64,000 nt of DNA from Sesamum alatum. Lineage: Eukaryota; Streptophyta; Magnoliopsida; Lamiales; Pedaliaceae. Below, in pieces: positions 12,213 through 25,000 of the stretch. Under the pieces are notes generated by a model that was not told the origin of the DNA, searched no databases, and saw only the letters and a list, made by a program, of their open reading frames with translations. The stretch lies in contig JACGWO010000012.1 of assembly GCA_034509735.1 (NCBI GenBank), forward strand, positions 20,985,188 through 21,049,187. The letters are read 5' to 3'. The first letter of the stretch is position 1, and each line of letters begins with the position of its first letter. The translations under genes and the position numbers were made by a program.

Positions 12213-12413
12213 CAGTGCAAAAAACTAGCTTTCCCATCATAAAAATATTATTTGCCACAACTAAGAGCCATGGTAAAAGTATTTGCCAAAATATTTTAGC
12301 CACTCTCACAAAAACCATGGACAACAATCATTGTGTGGTAATAGTCAATGACTATGTGTTACGATTATTTATATGAAAATTAACTATGATTAAATGTTAT
12401 ATTTCTTATCGTG
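12213..12413. repeat. Family D ('ccatgg') MITE fragment
   Basis: Contains the family motifs 'gccatggtaaaa', 'tttgccaaaatattttagccac', 'accatggacaacaatcattg' and a CTTATCGTG-like end. It is related to 34927-35270 in the opposite orientation, but its ends have decayed. Confidence 0.5.
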
Positions 12414-12767
12414 CGTTAATATGATTGTATATTAATCCACATGAGGTCTTAATTTAACAGAGAAAACAAATACAAGAATTTAAGTGTAGTTGACACATAC
12501 GTGGGGTTGAAAGTTACCTAGTACACATAGATTGTACAAGCTGGAAAAGAGAAGACAGACAGAAGAGCTGTGCTGGCAGATTGTAACGCGTTGAGAGTTG
12601 AGATGGTGGATGGCCTCTTATTACAACTGTGTCCAAGTTTGAGGTTTGAACGCCGCGTGAAGTGGAACTCCATCTCAAGATGATGATGCAAGCTGGCCTC
12701 AGATCACACGTCCCTCAACACTTGTTGTAATTCTTTTGCTCCTCACACCTCAAAAATTCATCCGAAA
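12414..12767. other. Intergenic stretch, nothing recognised
   Basis: Moderate-GC DNA (about 12540-12730) without an ORF or motif I can assign. It could be a solo-LTR or regulatory remnant. Confidence 0.35.
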
Positions 12768-13053
12768 AATTGTAAGTTACGTTTCATAACTTATTATATT
12801 TATAATTTTAATCTCATTATTTTAGTATTTATCAAATTTAGTTTCATAAGTTTACAAAAATTTACAATTTTAGTCCTAATTATAAATTCTGTTAAATATT
12901 TAATGGAGATACGTTAAATATTTAATAGAATTTGTGGTCGGGACTACATTTGCAAGTTTTTGTGAGTCATGGGACTAAATCTGATGAGTTAATTAAAATA
13001 ATGGGACCAAACTCGCAAAGGTAAGTTGTGGAATGTAAGGTGCAATTTCCCGC
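12768..13053. repeat. Family C inverted-repeat element, copy 2
   Basis: Resembles 8757-9105: 'aattgtaagttacgtttcataacttattat' on the left and its inverse on the right ('gtaagttgtggaatgtaaggtgcaattt'). Boundaries are approximate. Confidence 0.55.
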
Positions 13054-13279
13054 ACATTCACTTTCCTGCAATTAGAAATATATATATATATATATATGTT
13101 GTACTGAAAATTCGGATCAATGTCTTTAAAAGTGAATGTGTGATTGCTGGGCTCAAAGAGTGAAATATGACTTAATTCTCTGAGTTGTACAAAACAAACC
13201 ACCGTTAGAACCATATTGGAAAGAACCCCGATTATAGCCCTCCAATGCTTAACTAAAAGTCAAGTAGACCACAAGAGAG

Positions 13280-14309
13280 GCAAAATTGCAAAATTAGTCC
13301 TGTATATATGGGGGGTGTGGCAAAATTGATCGCATAACTATGAGACTGGCAATTTTAGTCTTTTAGGTTTTAAATTTGAAGCAATTTTGGTCCTTCCGAC
13401 CAAAAGTGGCCAGAAATTTACAAATCAAATTGGGGCTTAGGGTTTCGGCATCGAAATGGACATCCTTTACACAATCAGCATCCTACATGGATGCTAGCGT
13501 GGCTCACCGCCCACCACCATCCACCACTAGCTAACTAGCCACCACCACCCACCACCATCCCCGGTTGCCGGAATTATTTTTTTCGGCGAGTCTCCGGGCA
13601 CGAACACCATCACTGAGCTCGTCGTTCGACGCTGATTCCAGCCATGCAACGCATATTCCAATCGGAGTTCAAACACACCCCCAATTAGCCCGATTACAAT
13701 TCTAAATCTATTTTCTCTCTCTTCTCAATTCGTCGCCATCCTACTTACCCATCGTTCGAGACCACCACAAGTCGACTCCCCATCCTCCGGTGAGTCGATT
13801 GCACCCAAGCCCATCCATTTTCATCCACTATCCGGTCAGTTCTCTTCATTTTTATTTCCGCCACTTTTTTCACCTGCCCGCCACTATTTTTTCTCCATAT
13901 CTTTGCCGTTACCAGTCATCTCGCTGTTGGACCACCATCCCTATGTTTGCCTTCCCATGGCGCACACATCCCTCCGATCAATTTTCGTCAACGGCGCCGT
14001 CGTCATGGCCTTCTCTCGGTTAACTTGCCCCTTCTTTGTGAGGATGAGGTGGGAAGATAGTGCTTTTCTTTTATTGCTCATTTGGTCTACTCAACATCCA
14101 CGTAGGATGCCATGTGTTTTATTCAAGACCAGTTAGTAGGCAAAACCCTAATCCCCAATTTGTCCGATTTTAATTTCTGGCCATTTTTGGCCTGAAGGAC
14201 TAAAATTGCCACTAAATTCAAACTTATAAGGCTAAAATTGCCAGTTCGATACTTACAGGACTAATTTTGCCAACCCCCCTTGTATACAAGACCAATTTTA
14301 CAATTTTGC
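13280..14309. mobile_element. Long-TIR element enclosing GC-rich, gene-like DNA
   Basis: The left arm begins GCAAAATTGCAAAATTAGTC. The right arm ends with the inverse (GACCAATTTTACAATTTTGC). Both arms continue for about 150-180 bp with matching inverted blocks (for example 'ctggcaattttagtc' and 'gctaaaattgccag', and 'accaaaagtggccagaaatt' and its inverse). The interior (about 13440-14150) is much richer in GC than the surroundings, with CCACCA runs and CT-rich stretches. This layout fits a Pack-MULE-like element that captured host DNA. No intact gene is supported and the TSD is not clear. Confidence 0.6.
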
Positions 14310-14479
14310 TTGAGAAATATGATAGAAGGACGTAAGAATATTAGGATAGCAAAAGTTATATAGACATGTTGCATGGAGGGTAACTATTTACATATTTTTC
14401 TCAATTGTACGATTTCATGTGAACCACAAATACCAAAATAATCAAATGATTATGATGAGTCCATATATATTAGGATTAA
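14310..14479. other. Short AT-rich spacer
   Basis: Nothing recognised between the long-TIR element and the organelle-like insertion. Confidence 0.4.
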
Positions 14480-15330
14480 GAATTCTCTCTCGAAGCCTAG
14501 AACCTTTGGGCTAGGAACCCGAGAAAGGATAAAGCCAAAACATCTATCCAACTCTCTAGCCAGATAGAAAGATGAAAGGGCAGGGGCAAGGAGTAGTTCA
14601 AATAGAACTCAACAGAACGGATTCTAAGAAGTTCTCTTTCTTAGAAGTTTCGGCAACAACGCTGGTAGAAAGACTCACCATATCGTTGCGCTCGCCAAAG
14701 AGCGTGAGCGTAGCTGTGTCAGGCAGCTCTGCCCTTCTCACAAGCCTTTGGAATGAAGATGGATTTTGTTAAGGATTGGACTAACGAGTGCTCTTCCCTT
14801 ATGTCGAATTGCTTGGACTGATTGATCCAGAGAGCTCAGACTGAGACTGATGGTTAGGTGCCTGAACAAGGCTAGTGTGAGGTAGATTAAGTAACCGAGC
14901 AATAGTAAAACGAATACTTGAGATAGTGCTCAAGTCCAAGCCATTTGGACCTCTTAAAGGTTCTAACCAAGAAGCACGCAGATTCCAAAAACGTATAGTT
15001 TCTCCTCCAAAAATGACTTCTCCGGTCGGGGAACGCATTAGATATTTACCTAAACCGGTTTTATTGAATTTGCTTCACTAATAGGATCACGATTTGACTT
15101 TGATCGTTATGGACTAGTACCAAGATCGAGTCCTAGACAAGCGAGTTATCGTTTATTAATTTTCAATGAGTCATTCCTCTTCAACCGCAGGAGGCTTCAA
15201 CTGCGCTTCTTTGACGTATGTAAAGTAAGGACTAGTGGTTGGTGTATCCTAATTCCGCTTGTAGAATTTATCTTCTTCGAAGTTGGGATTCCTCTTGTAG
15301 CTATTTTAGTAAAATTTAATTGTCTCAATT
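14480..15330. other. Organelle-derived insertion (probable NUMT containing plastid DNA)
   Basis: An abrupt block of balanced composition in AT-rich DNA. It contains a plastid psbC fragment (14930-15062). The flanking parts (14500-14900 and 15080-15300) have the base composition and style of plant mitochondrial DNA, but I do not recognise genes in them. A mitochondrial sequence already carrying plastid DNA, transferred to the nucleus, would explain the mixture. A direct plastid insertion with shuffled pieces is the alternative. Edges are approximate. Confidence 0.55.
14930..15062 (-). pseudogene. psbC: psbC (photosystem II CP43) fragment
   Basis: The minus-strand translation runs [20 protein letters not shown], then [20 protein letters not shown] and LDLS, matching a C-terminal lumenal part of CP43 with a few substitutions (I recall M, D and P where this has I, N and S). 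Homology stops abruptly on both sides, leaving about 44 codons. It is a non-functional organelle fragment in nuclear DNA. Confidence 0.85.
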
Positions 15331-16147
15331 CCGAGTTTTTAAGATGTATCGAGATTGAACCATAAAGACATTAAATTAATAAAACATATTCAAAACCTAT
15401 CTTCAGATTGTAATTATACCATGGGGACGTCCTAAGATAACCTTCCTAAGATACCCTCATCTGGATTTTTAGTATCAACTGAGGGAAGTGAAAAGAAAAT
15501 TGAAAAATAAGGTACAAATTGTAATTACCATTAATTATAAAGGATAACATGTGTTTTTCATTCCATAATTTATGCGTTTTGGCAAAAAGGTCTTTATCTT
15601 TTTTGAATTGTAAATTGACCTTGTATCATTTTGTGTTTTCGCAATTTTGGTCCTCCAGCATAGAGAATTACAAAATCTTACCAAAGAACAACATGTGCTC
15701 CTCACTTGCCTCTTTTAAATTGGGCTTTAATTTGATTGGCCCATTTTTGCCTATATGGAGGAAATAAAAAAAAATATTGGCGTGGCATTACGTCAGATTT
15801 GATGACTAAGAAAAGGAGGAAAAACCACATATGAGACCCAATCACCATTGATCGTCGGCGGTCCTCCAACGTTGATCAAGAGTCATCAACTAAGCTAGGT
15901 TTTATCGTTGAAAGATGCCTCTCTCAAACCCCAAACCCTAAACCCCGAATCAGAAAAAATTAATAAAAACTGTCTTGTTAATTCGCTCATGATTACATCC
16001 CAATAGCATGCATGCCTTAAATTGGAGAAAAAAAAAAAAACTTTTCTTAAGAAATAATTATTACCCCCTCCAATACATGTACTATATGTAAGATTAAATT
16101 TTTATTTTAATTTCTCAGCCCACATGAATTAATCCCATCACATGCAA
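15331..16147. other. Distal upstream region of the first Aux/IAA gene
   Basis: No gene recognised. Contains a decayed 'ttttggtcc' repeat fragment (15570-15660). A telobox AAACCCTAA lies at about 15933-15941 within an 'accccaaaccctaaacccc' stretch about 500 bp upstream of the Aux/IAA start. Confidence 0.45.
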
Positions 16148-16153
16148 TGTCTC
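16148..16153 (+). promoter_or_regulatory. Canonical auxin response element TGTCTC
   Basis: TGTCTC lies about 300 bp upstream of the Aux/IAA start codon. A further TGTC core (TGTCGT) is at about 16334. Aux/IAA genes are themselves ARF targets, so this placement is plausible, though a six-base site can occur by chance. Confidence 0.4.
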
Positions 16154-16352
16154 CATGAACCACATTGGACGGCCAGGATTGCACCCTCCCAAGGCATGAC
16201 AAACCGAGAGCCCTCCGATCTGCCCATCTCCAAACTTTAGTCTTGCCGGCCCATTCTAGTGTCTTAGGCAGCATACATTTCCCCACCATTGTTTCTCATG
16301 TGACCGACCAATAAGCTTGCGCTGACCTGGCACTGTCGTCTCTTCTTGCATG

Positions 16353-16359
16353 TATAAAA
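16353..16359 (+). promoter_or_regulatory. Probable TATA box of the IAA6/19-like gene
   Basis: TATAAAA, 86-92 bp upstream of the ATG at 16445, in a slightly GC-enriched promoter segment. It would leave a short leader ending in an A-rich run just before the start codon. Confidence 0.6.
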
Positions 16360-16444
16360 CCTACATGTTTTCTTCATAATTTTCTTCCAAAAAATTAACA
16401 AGAAAAATAAATAAAAAAATAATTCAATTTCTTAATCATCTGAA

Positions 16445-19400
16445 ATGGAGAAAAATGGTCTGGGATCACTCGAAACGGAGCTGAGGCTGGGCCTTCCCGG
16501 CGGCGGCGGTGAAGTGGAGATCAAGAATGAGAAGAAAAGGGGTTTCTCTGATTGTTACGGCGGTGGGGAGAACAAGAATCAGGTGGTGGGGTGGCCGCCG
16601 GTGGCGGCGTACCGGCGGAAGAATGTGTTTAACGGTGGGAAGATGTACGTGAAAGTGAGCATGGATGGTGCGCCTTTTCTTCGGAAGGTTGATTTGAGCA
16701 TGCACAAGGGCTATTCTGAGCTTGTCAAGGCTCTGGAGGAACTGTTTGGCTGTTATGGAATTGGTGAGTAATTTAGTTCATCTCATATATTTTGCCTTTT
16801 TGTTTAATTTTCTTGGGAAAATTATGTTTATTTGTTTGAATAGCTAATTAGTGTTTGATCATAGCATTTGTTTGGTAATTATTTATCAAGATAATAATTA
16901 GTACATTGGGTTTTTGTTTTTCAGAAATTTATTTTTTTAAAGGATGATTTAGGTTTTGATGCATCCAAACATGGCTGATGATTCTTGTTGTTGGTATGAT
17001 TTAATTTATATGTCTCACCATTTCTATAAAAGAGTAGATGATGGGTTTAATTAGAATCCTCTAGGGATACATTGAAGTATGAAAAAATGATTTTAAATCA
17101 CTTTATATTAAAGCTTGAAAAGGGGAACTAGTTTTTTAAAATTCATCATAACAAGAAATACCTAAGGTTGCATCTGAATTGTTCGGATAATTCTAAATTT
17201 AATGGATTCAAATTCTGAATTATGTTTTGTTGAATATTGATGGATTTTCAAATTCTTTTCTAATGGAGTCATTTGAAATTATTTTTTCAAATTCTTCCCT
17301 TAGATCCAAATCCATCAATCTAAATGCACCGTAAGATTACATATTTGGACTGATGGATTCGGAGTTGAGGCAAGTAGGCAACGATTTGGAGAACCGATTT
17401 TATATGACTCTATATTAGAAGAATTAAAAATCACTTGAATCTAGATTTTAATCCGAATGAATTCAAATGATTTGTATTTGATACTGGAAATTTGAAATCC
17501 ACGATTTCAAATCCGTAAATCCAAATATATATAGTCTAAACAAATTTAACGAGTTTGTTATTACATATTTGAAATCCATAACACCATATCATCAATCCGA
17601 AGTAGGTGTACGAAAAAAAAATAGTTCATAAGATTTGGTTTGATCGAATCGAATCAAAACGACAAATTAATTATATTTATCGGGTAATTAATCATTTTTT
17701 TTTTTGAAAGAATATAACAGATCCACATACTTGTGTGATTCAATTAGACCCAAAATCCTCAGAGAATGAAAACATTATGATCTGTGTAGTTATACATTAT
17801 GTCTCACAGCATGAATAATTGAGAATGTTTTAAAAAATAGTTGTTACTGTGTAGACAGGTTTCACATGAATTTGAATCCAATAACATAAATATTATAATT
17901 TTCTACAAAAAATTTAACATTTAACCATGGTTAAATACAAATAGCCATAGTAAATAGTCATTTACATTGATCATACAACGGTTATTGACAGTGGTATTTG
18001 TGAGTGTGATTAAAACATTTATCATGGCTAAAAGCTATGGCAAAAACATTTGAAATGGCTCATAACCATGGCAAAAAGAGTTTTCATGATGGATAATCTA
18101 GATTTTAACAACGATTTTTATTTAACCATGGTTAATAATAATTATTTACCATGATTTTAGTCCGTAACCAATAAATTTATAGCCAATAGTAAATTTTCTT
18201 ATAGTGATTGTCTAAAAATTTTAAGACTCAAGACCTCTAAATTAGTATATTTACCTTTCAAAAAATTAGCTGAACAAGCGTATAATCCATCATTGATTAT
18301 TGGGTTTTTGGGTGGATGATCAGATATTTTCTTCACTACTACGATCAATTATTTCGTCACTCACTAAATTATTGAATAAAATAAAGCTTTATTTTAGAAT
18401 ATTTTCAAGAAAAACATTGAAAGTATATAATAGAGAAAATAATATTTTAAAGCCAATATATCTTAGATTATATATTGATTTAACATACTTATCAAGTGTA
18501 TCACACTTGCTACATGATTGGTTTGATTCGACCAAACTTGATCCGGGTTAGAATTTCCCCTTATCAAGTAGGTTTCTTTATGTACAATTCTTCGGAGACA
18601 ATAAATTCGACTGTCAAATTGGTGCAAGTAAAACAGGGTACAATATTATATTGACATCAGTTGAGTTATATTTAAATACACAAACATTTACTGCTTTTTG
18701 TAAATTTACAGGTACACTTAAGGAAACGTAACTTGGGGGTGTTTTTTATAAATTTTCGTCATTGAATAAGGATGTATTTGTAATTACAATCACAATTTCA
18801 AGGGACGTAATTATAATTTTATAAAAAATGAGAGGTATTTATGTATTTAAATTTATTTTTGTGGGTGTAAATATATTTATATTACCTAAAACATAGGGTA
18901 TGAAGTAGGAAAGGACGAAAATAAATTTAATATCATTAAATTATGGTATAGCATATTGTCGGAGAAAGTACATGCAGGATTTAAGACAACTACAGGACTC
19001 TGATAGGGATTCATAGCTGCCCTTGAAACTATAGTACTGCACAAGTCAATATAACTTTTATCTTTCTTTTAATAAAGATCGATTATAACGATTTCTTTTA
19101 AAATTTATCATAATTATAAATATTTTTTATTTTTTTTTAAATTTATAGATACTTTTAAGATTTATAATTTTTAATCAAATATTTAAAATTATTCATTTTG
19201 CTCTTGATATTTTTCTTAAATTATAAAAAAATTAGTCGAAGCAAATGATATTATTGCTCCTCTATGTAATAAAAACATAAAAAACCTCTCATTGAGCATT
19301 TTAGTCCAACAAATTCAGAAAATTTTAGTAATTAATAAAAAATAAATCAATTTACATAAGGACATTTTGGCCCGTTCATCCATATAAATTGATAAAAGTG

Positions 19401-21485
19401 GGTTATTATTCGATGATTACAAACTTGAGGGGGATATTTATAATTTTTGAAAAAGAATATATTTGTTATTATGTCAAATATCAAAAGAGATCATTGTAAT
19501 TCACCCTTTAATAAAAGTAACAATATGTATTATTTAATGTTATATTTAAAATTGAATTTCGAGACCTAAAAGCAACAGAATTTAAAATTAATTGAGATTT
19601 AAAGCCCATAACTATTAAAATTATGAGTTTGAATTTTACAAATGTCCGGATCTTTATTTATTTATTTATTTATGGCTAGTGTCTGGATTTTAATTTAATT
19701 TAATAGTAGTCGTTGGTAATTAATATATATATATATATATTTACAAGAAAAACACATGAATGAATATAATAGTGAACTTTTGGTAATTATTAATATATAT
19801 TTATACTAATATAAAAGAAAGTCACTTCTCACCGTAACCAATAGTTTGTCACACTGCATCATCGATTTTAAAATACCAATTATATCTTTAAATATCCGTA
19901 TCAATCAATATAATTATTTATTTATTTTAAATTATCCACGTCATCTTTTAACGCCTTCATACTACCATATTTATCCTTTAACCTTTCACTCATGTTCACC
20001 AATTGCTCTAATTTAACCATGTATTGATTTTTATTTTTAAAATTTATATCGTATTTATCTGAATAACAAAACATATAAATATTGCATGCTACGACAACTA
20101 ATAAATTAAAATATTTTTGGGTTGGAATGTGAACAACAGGGGAGGCATTGAAGGATGAAGAAGATAAGTGTGAGTACGTTCCAATCTACGAGGATAAGGA
20201 TGGAGATTGGATGCTCCTCGGAGATGTCCCTTGGCAGTAATGTCTCTTTTACCCTTTCCTTTTTCTTTTTTTTTTTTTAGAGTTTTCATCAATTTTCTAG
20301 AAGCACGAATGTCCGAAAGGACAATTCCCGGTCAAGCCAGACATCATCATCACCCATTATTCTAGCACACTCCTTCTTTACACGTTAAAAAAAAAACAAA
20401 AAATAATTTTTTGCTATAAGTGATCACTGATAAAAATAATGATAAATGAGTATTATTAATTACAATTAAATAAAATCAATGCAAAAATTTAAATTTTTGT
20501 CAAGATTAATCAATATTTGCTATGGTTTTTGTCATAACCAAAATATTTTTCATGGTTTTAGTCATGACTGATGTTTTAGACACACTTGCAGAAATAACGG
20601 CTAATGACCGTTGCAAAGCTATGATTAATTTGTATTTGTCATGATTTATTATTTTAATCAAAGTAATTAACCGTAGTGAAAATTTATATTTTTTTTCTAG
20701 TGAGAATAGCATATCTCATATTCCCAAGAAAACTAAGATGCAAAGAAAATGTGTCTCAACAAGGAAGCGATTTGGTATATGGGACTAATTGAACAGTAAG
20801 ATCGTTAGATTTGTTGGGATAGTTTCAACTGATATATTTCGATATTGAATCAATTTAAATTAGAATAATTAGATAATAAGATCTAAAATCAGTTTGATCT
20901 CAAAATGATCAATGCTTCTTATTTGCAGTGTCTGAAGATACTTATAAATAGTATTAGGGGTCTTAAGCTAAGTGGCGTGATCTACACCGTAGGTTTTCAT
21001 GATATCGGATTAGAATTTCATCTAGTTGGACAGGGTTTAAGTCAATGAGGACCCGATTAAAGACACAGATTTTTGTCCTGAGGACAGGGTTTAGGGTGAT
21101 TTTGTCTTTTCAAGCTATTTCAGGCTAACTCTTATCAAATCATTTTCACAGCTAGGATTTTTGGACCAAATTCAATTGAAAGTAACAAGTTGTGTGGCAC
21201 ACGAATGAGCCACCTATCGATATATTATACGAAAGATCCATTAATTATATGCAATTTATTCGCCAAAAAATTAATAAAAACCTGCCTAACATATGCTTTC
21301 ATATAGCTATTTTCTCATTTATAATTTTAAATAAAACACAGAAAATTAATAATTTATCTACTACATATATATGTAGGATGTTCACAGAGTCATGCAAGAG
21401 GTTGAGGATTATGAAGAGGGCAGATGCAAATGGTATGGGGCTTCATGCAAAAGACCTCCTCAAGGGCCTCTCCAAGGAGGACTAG
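16445..21485 (+). CDS. Aux/IAA auxin-response repressor, IAA6/IAA19-like (3 exons)
   Basis: Nuclear short-lived repressor that binds ARF transcription factors and is degraded through the TIR1/AFB-auxin co-receptor. Exons: 16445-16763, 20140-20236 and 21377-21485. All introns are GT-AG, phases agree, and the total is 525 bp (174 aa plus stop). Domain I EAR motif LRLGL (13-17); degron VVGWPPV (47-53), intact; PB1 domain from YVKVSMDG (68) through the acidic OPCA motif DKDGDW (125-130) and GDVPW, ending in a basic CKRLRIMKR cluster. The N-terminus ([20 protein letters not shown]) and the GIG-ALKD junction resemble IAA6/IAA19 (AUX22 group). Intron 1 is 3.4 kb and holds MITEs; intron 2 is 1.1 kb. 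An AuxRE and TATA box lie upstream. The gene looks intact. Confidence 0.93.
17893..18206. mobile_element. Family D ('ccatgg') MITE in intron 1
   Basis: About 314 bp, homologous to 34927-35270: 'aatttaacatttaaccatgg', 'ggtcatacaacggttattgac'-like and 'gctcataaccatggcaaaaagag' blocks, ending TTTTCTTATAGTG. The left terminus has decayed, so the TSD cannot be read. It lies within the first intron of the IAA6/19-like gene. Confidence 0.7.
19077..19506. mobile_element. MULE-type MITE, family A copy 3 (9-bp TSD TTTAATAAA)
   Basis: 430 bp in intron 1 of the IAA6/19-like gene. Right terminus ATTGTAATTCACCC; the left terminus is decayed (GATCGATTATAACGATTTC). Perfect 9-bp TSDs TTTAATAAA lie at 19068-19076 and 19507-19515. 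Internal family core present (AAGGACATTTTGGCCCGTTC). This is the most diverged copy. Confidence 0.85.
20430..20705. repeat. Family D-related MITE in intron 2
   Basis: Contains 'caatatttgctatggtttttgtcat', 'catgactgatgttttagacacac' and 'ggctaatgaccgttgcaaag' blocks shared with 38110-38290, and ends TTTTTTTCTAGTGAG like the 34927-35270 element. The left edge is uncertain. Confidence 0.55.
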
Positions 21486-22006
21486 CTGTAAAATGCTTGT
21501 CAAATATGAATTTGAGAAGGGCATATCTGTCTTTTCACCACCATCTCTAGTTAATTATGCTAGCTAGGTCAAGCATATTTATACATATAACTTGAAAATT
21601 TCAGATTAATTTAGAAATTATGACTATGGTTTGTTGCAGATATTTATGTGAGTATATTGGTATATTGTGCTTCCTTTGTTGAGTTTCATTAATTACTACT
21701 TGGAGTTTGTGATAATGGGCTATTGGCTGCATTTTCTTTTTATTATTTTGGTTTTTTAATATATTGTTTTTTTTTTTTTCGCCTTTTATACATGGTATTC
21801 TTTTAGTTGATTTCATGTTGCATGTTGTATTTAATATAGTGCATGAATGTGCAAGAGTGCTTGTTGCAATTGTATATATGTTCGTGGTAATCAAAGATTT
21901 TATATATTTGGTCTGCATGTGTTATATGAAATAATCGACAAAAATTAGTCTGAATTTTCAATTTCAGTATGTGGATAAATAAATGAGATAATTAGACTAA
22001 CTTACC
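21486..22006. other. 3' flank of the IAA6/19-like gene
   Basis: AT-rich DNA expected to include the 3' UTR. No other gene recognised. It ends at the hAT insertion site. Confidence 0.5.
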
Positions 22007-22014
22007 CTACTATG

Positions 22015-25000
22015 CAGGGGCGAATCTAGAAATTCGGCTTAGCCCTGTCCAAATTTAACATTTATTGCAAGTTCATTCAAAAAATTAAATTATTATAATA
22101 CATCATAGTTAAATACATATCATCATATAAATACAACTAATTCCTATCACTACTACTCTGATAACAAGGGGCAAGTTGAAATCTCCGAGTTTGCATATTT
22201 TGGAAATGCTGCAAAATCACTTCATCATTGATATCAGCAAATATCTCCCGCTCAATATAACAAATCATCAAGTCATTTAGCCATTCATCACTTATCTTAT
22301 TTCGCAATTCGGTTTTGATGATATTCATCGCTGAAAAAGCTCTTTCTACAGATGCTGTTGCCACCGGTAATATCAACGCCAACTCAATAAGGCGATATAC
22401 CAATGGAAAAATCACATGTTTTCTAGTTTCAACCATTTTGACAGCAAGACTTGAAAGATCATGACAACTTGAAAACTCAAAACTCCGCCTCATATCGAAA
22501 ATATACGTTTCGAGCTGGTCTTTCAATAAAACAATATCACAAGAATAGAAATCATCAGAATAAATCTCAGCAAGACGAATGAGCATGTCACAGTCGAATT
22601 TGGCAAAGGAGTTTCTCGAGTCAAGACATGATATGCATCTGAGTAGTTCTGTAGATGTCTCACTAAATCGATTATTGATTTCAACAGTAATTAAATCAAT
22701 AATAGCAAGAAAAATCTCAGCATGAAAATGGTGATAAAAAATTACCCGTTGCCCCTCACGCCTTGAACGTCCTCGGATAGGTATAGTATCCTCCATATTT
22801 GAAACTAGAATAGACTTTTTACCACAAAACACCTCAACTTCTTTCAAGAATGCATCCCATCCATTATCTCTCAAGTGTTGTAGACGATCTTTGACCGTGA
22901 CAATCAACTCCATTGCATTAACAATGTTTTGATCTTTCTGTTGCAACGCATTAGATAATTCATTTGTCATTCCCAACACTCTTATCATCAAATGCAAGAT
23001 AAAAACAAATTCAAAACTTTCCATTTTCTCAATCAAGCCTGATGTTGTTCCTCTTTGTTCCAAAATATTTCCATCATCACACACATATTGCAATATCTCC
23101 AACACGGAATCCCACAAGCTAAGGAGACGAACTACAGTTATATGATGAGAACCCCAACGTGTATCACCTGGTCTGGCAATAGTGGTCTCTTGATGTTTGC
23201 CTCTTCCTGAAAAAATCACACATTTTTCTAATTTCTCTACAATCTTCTCATGATGACTTTGAAGCAATGCATCTCTTCTTTTACATGAAGCACCCACAAC
23301 ATTCACCATCATACTAACATAATTGAAAAAATCACAAACAGCCAAGATATTTTTTGCAACAGAAACAACCACCAATTGCAATTGGGAGGCAAAGCAATGG
23401 ATGTAAAAGGCAGATGGACTTTCCTTCTGAATTAGTGTCTTCAAACCATGAAATTGACCTCTCATATTTGATGTACCATCATATCCTTGACCTCTTAATC
23501 TAGAAATAGATAAACCATAACGAGCAAATATACTATCTATAGCTGCTTTTAGAGAAGGAGCTGAAGTATCGCTAATATGTTCAACACCAAGAAATATTTC
23601 AATGACTTGTCCCTTTTTATTCACAAACCTCACAATCACAGCCATCTGCTCTTTTATTGATTTATCCCGGGACTCATCAACAAGAAGAGAAAAATAACTA
23701 TCTCCAATCTCACTTATAATATTTGACATCATCTCTGCTGCACAAGCTCTCACCAAATCTTTTTGTATTCGTGAAGAAGTCATTTGATTATTTTCGGGTG
23801 CATTTTCATTAAGCACACTCCCAACACTATCGACCCTCTTCCCATACCAATTAAGTATCTCAAGAAAATTTTCCCTATTTTTGGAGGTAACCGACTCATC
23901 ATGACCATGAAAAGCAAGACCCTGCATCAATAAAAGTCTCACAACATGTAAAACAACTGTAATTCGAGTTCGATAAGCTTCCTCTGTCTTTCTATCATGA
24001 GATGAAAATACATGAGATATACTCTGTCTTTGGTTCATAAAATCCTCTACTTGCCGCCTTGCATAATTGTGAGTACTACCAACCCCACCAACATGTTCTT
24101 TAAAGGCATCGACCGCCCTCTTCCAATGGCTAAAGTCAATCTTTGAGAAAGCATCACCGCCATGTTTTGCACTTTTTCCTGGTTGTTTGAAAAGATAACA
24201 ATACAAGCAAAATGTTGCATCTTTTACTACACTATACTCCAACCAGTCATTGTTTTTGAACCACGCAGCTCTAAATCCCCTCCATTCATTTCCATATTGT
24301 TTTTCAGGAAAATTTTGTCCAGCTGGTTGACAAGCACCTTTTAGCAAATACTCTCTCCTAACCCTATCTCTAAGCAACATCAATATTATCAATCGGTTTT
24401 CGAAGACCAGGATCATCAACAATATCTTCTGAATTAACTCATCACGACTTCTTTTTTGTGTAATAGTACTTTTAGATGAACTAGAAATATGGGTTTCTGA
24501 TTCCACATTCGGTGTTGCTTCTACAGGCGGTGTAGCAAAAGATTCCACTAAGTTTCGCGGTCTCTTAATAACAAATTTATCCATTTCCTGAAAAATTAAA
24601 ATCTATATTTATATAAATTATAATCATAAATTTTATAGCCAATTTTTATATCTAATAATGTCTATTTGTTATGAGATATATGGATAAAATAATATAGAGT
24701 AAACATAAATATAAAAGCAATAGAAATTTCGGGAAGAATTATAACCTGGTGCTGAGAAATCAGAATATGGACTAAACTTTTTGCACAAGAGAACTTGTGG
24801 AATTTATTTTGCTTGCACAACAGCTACCCGTGACTCTCTCCATGGCCGTGAGGAAGAAGACAATAACTTTCAAATTTGGCTTGAATTTTTCCTTCCGGGA
24901 CTCATAGATGTAAAGCAGTGGTCGAATTTTTTTTTTTTAAATTTTGAGAGTTTGCAAGAATGTCCAAACTTACAATAGACGGCTTGTTCAAGAAGACGAG

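Noticed and set aside
14572..14772. 66-codon ORF in the organelle-like block
   Set aside because: No recognisable protein; lies in transferred organelle DNA.
15928..15946. Interstitial telomere repeat
   Set aside because: Only one AAACCCTAA telobox plus flanking C/A-rich bases, not a telomeric array.
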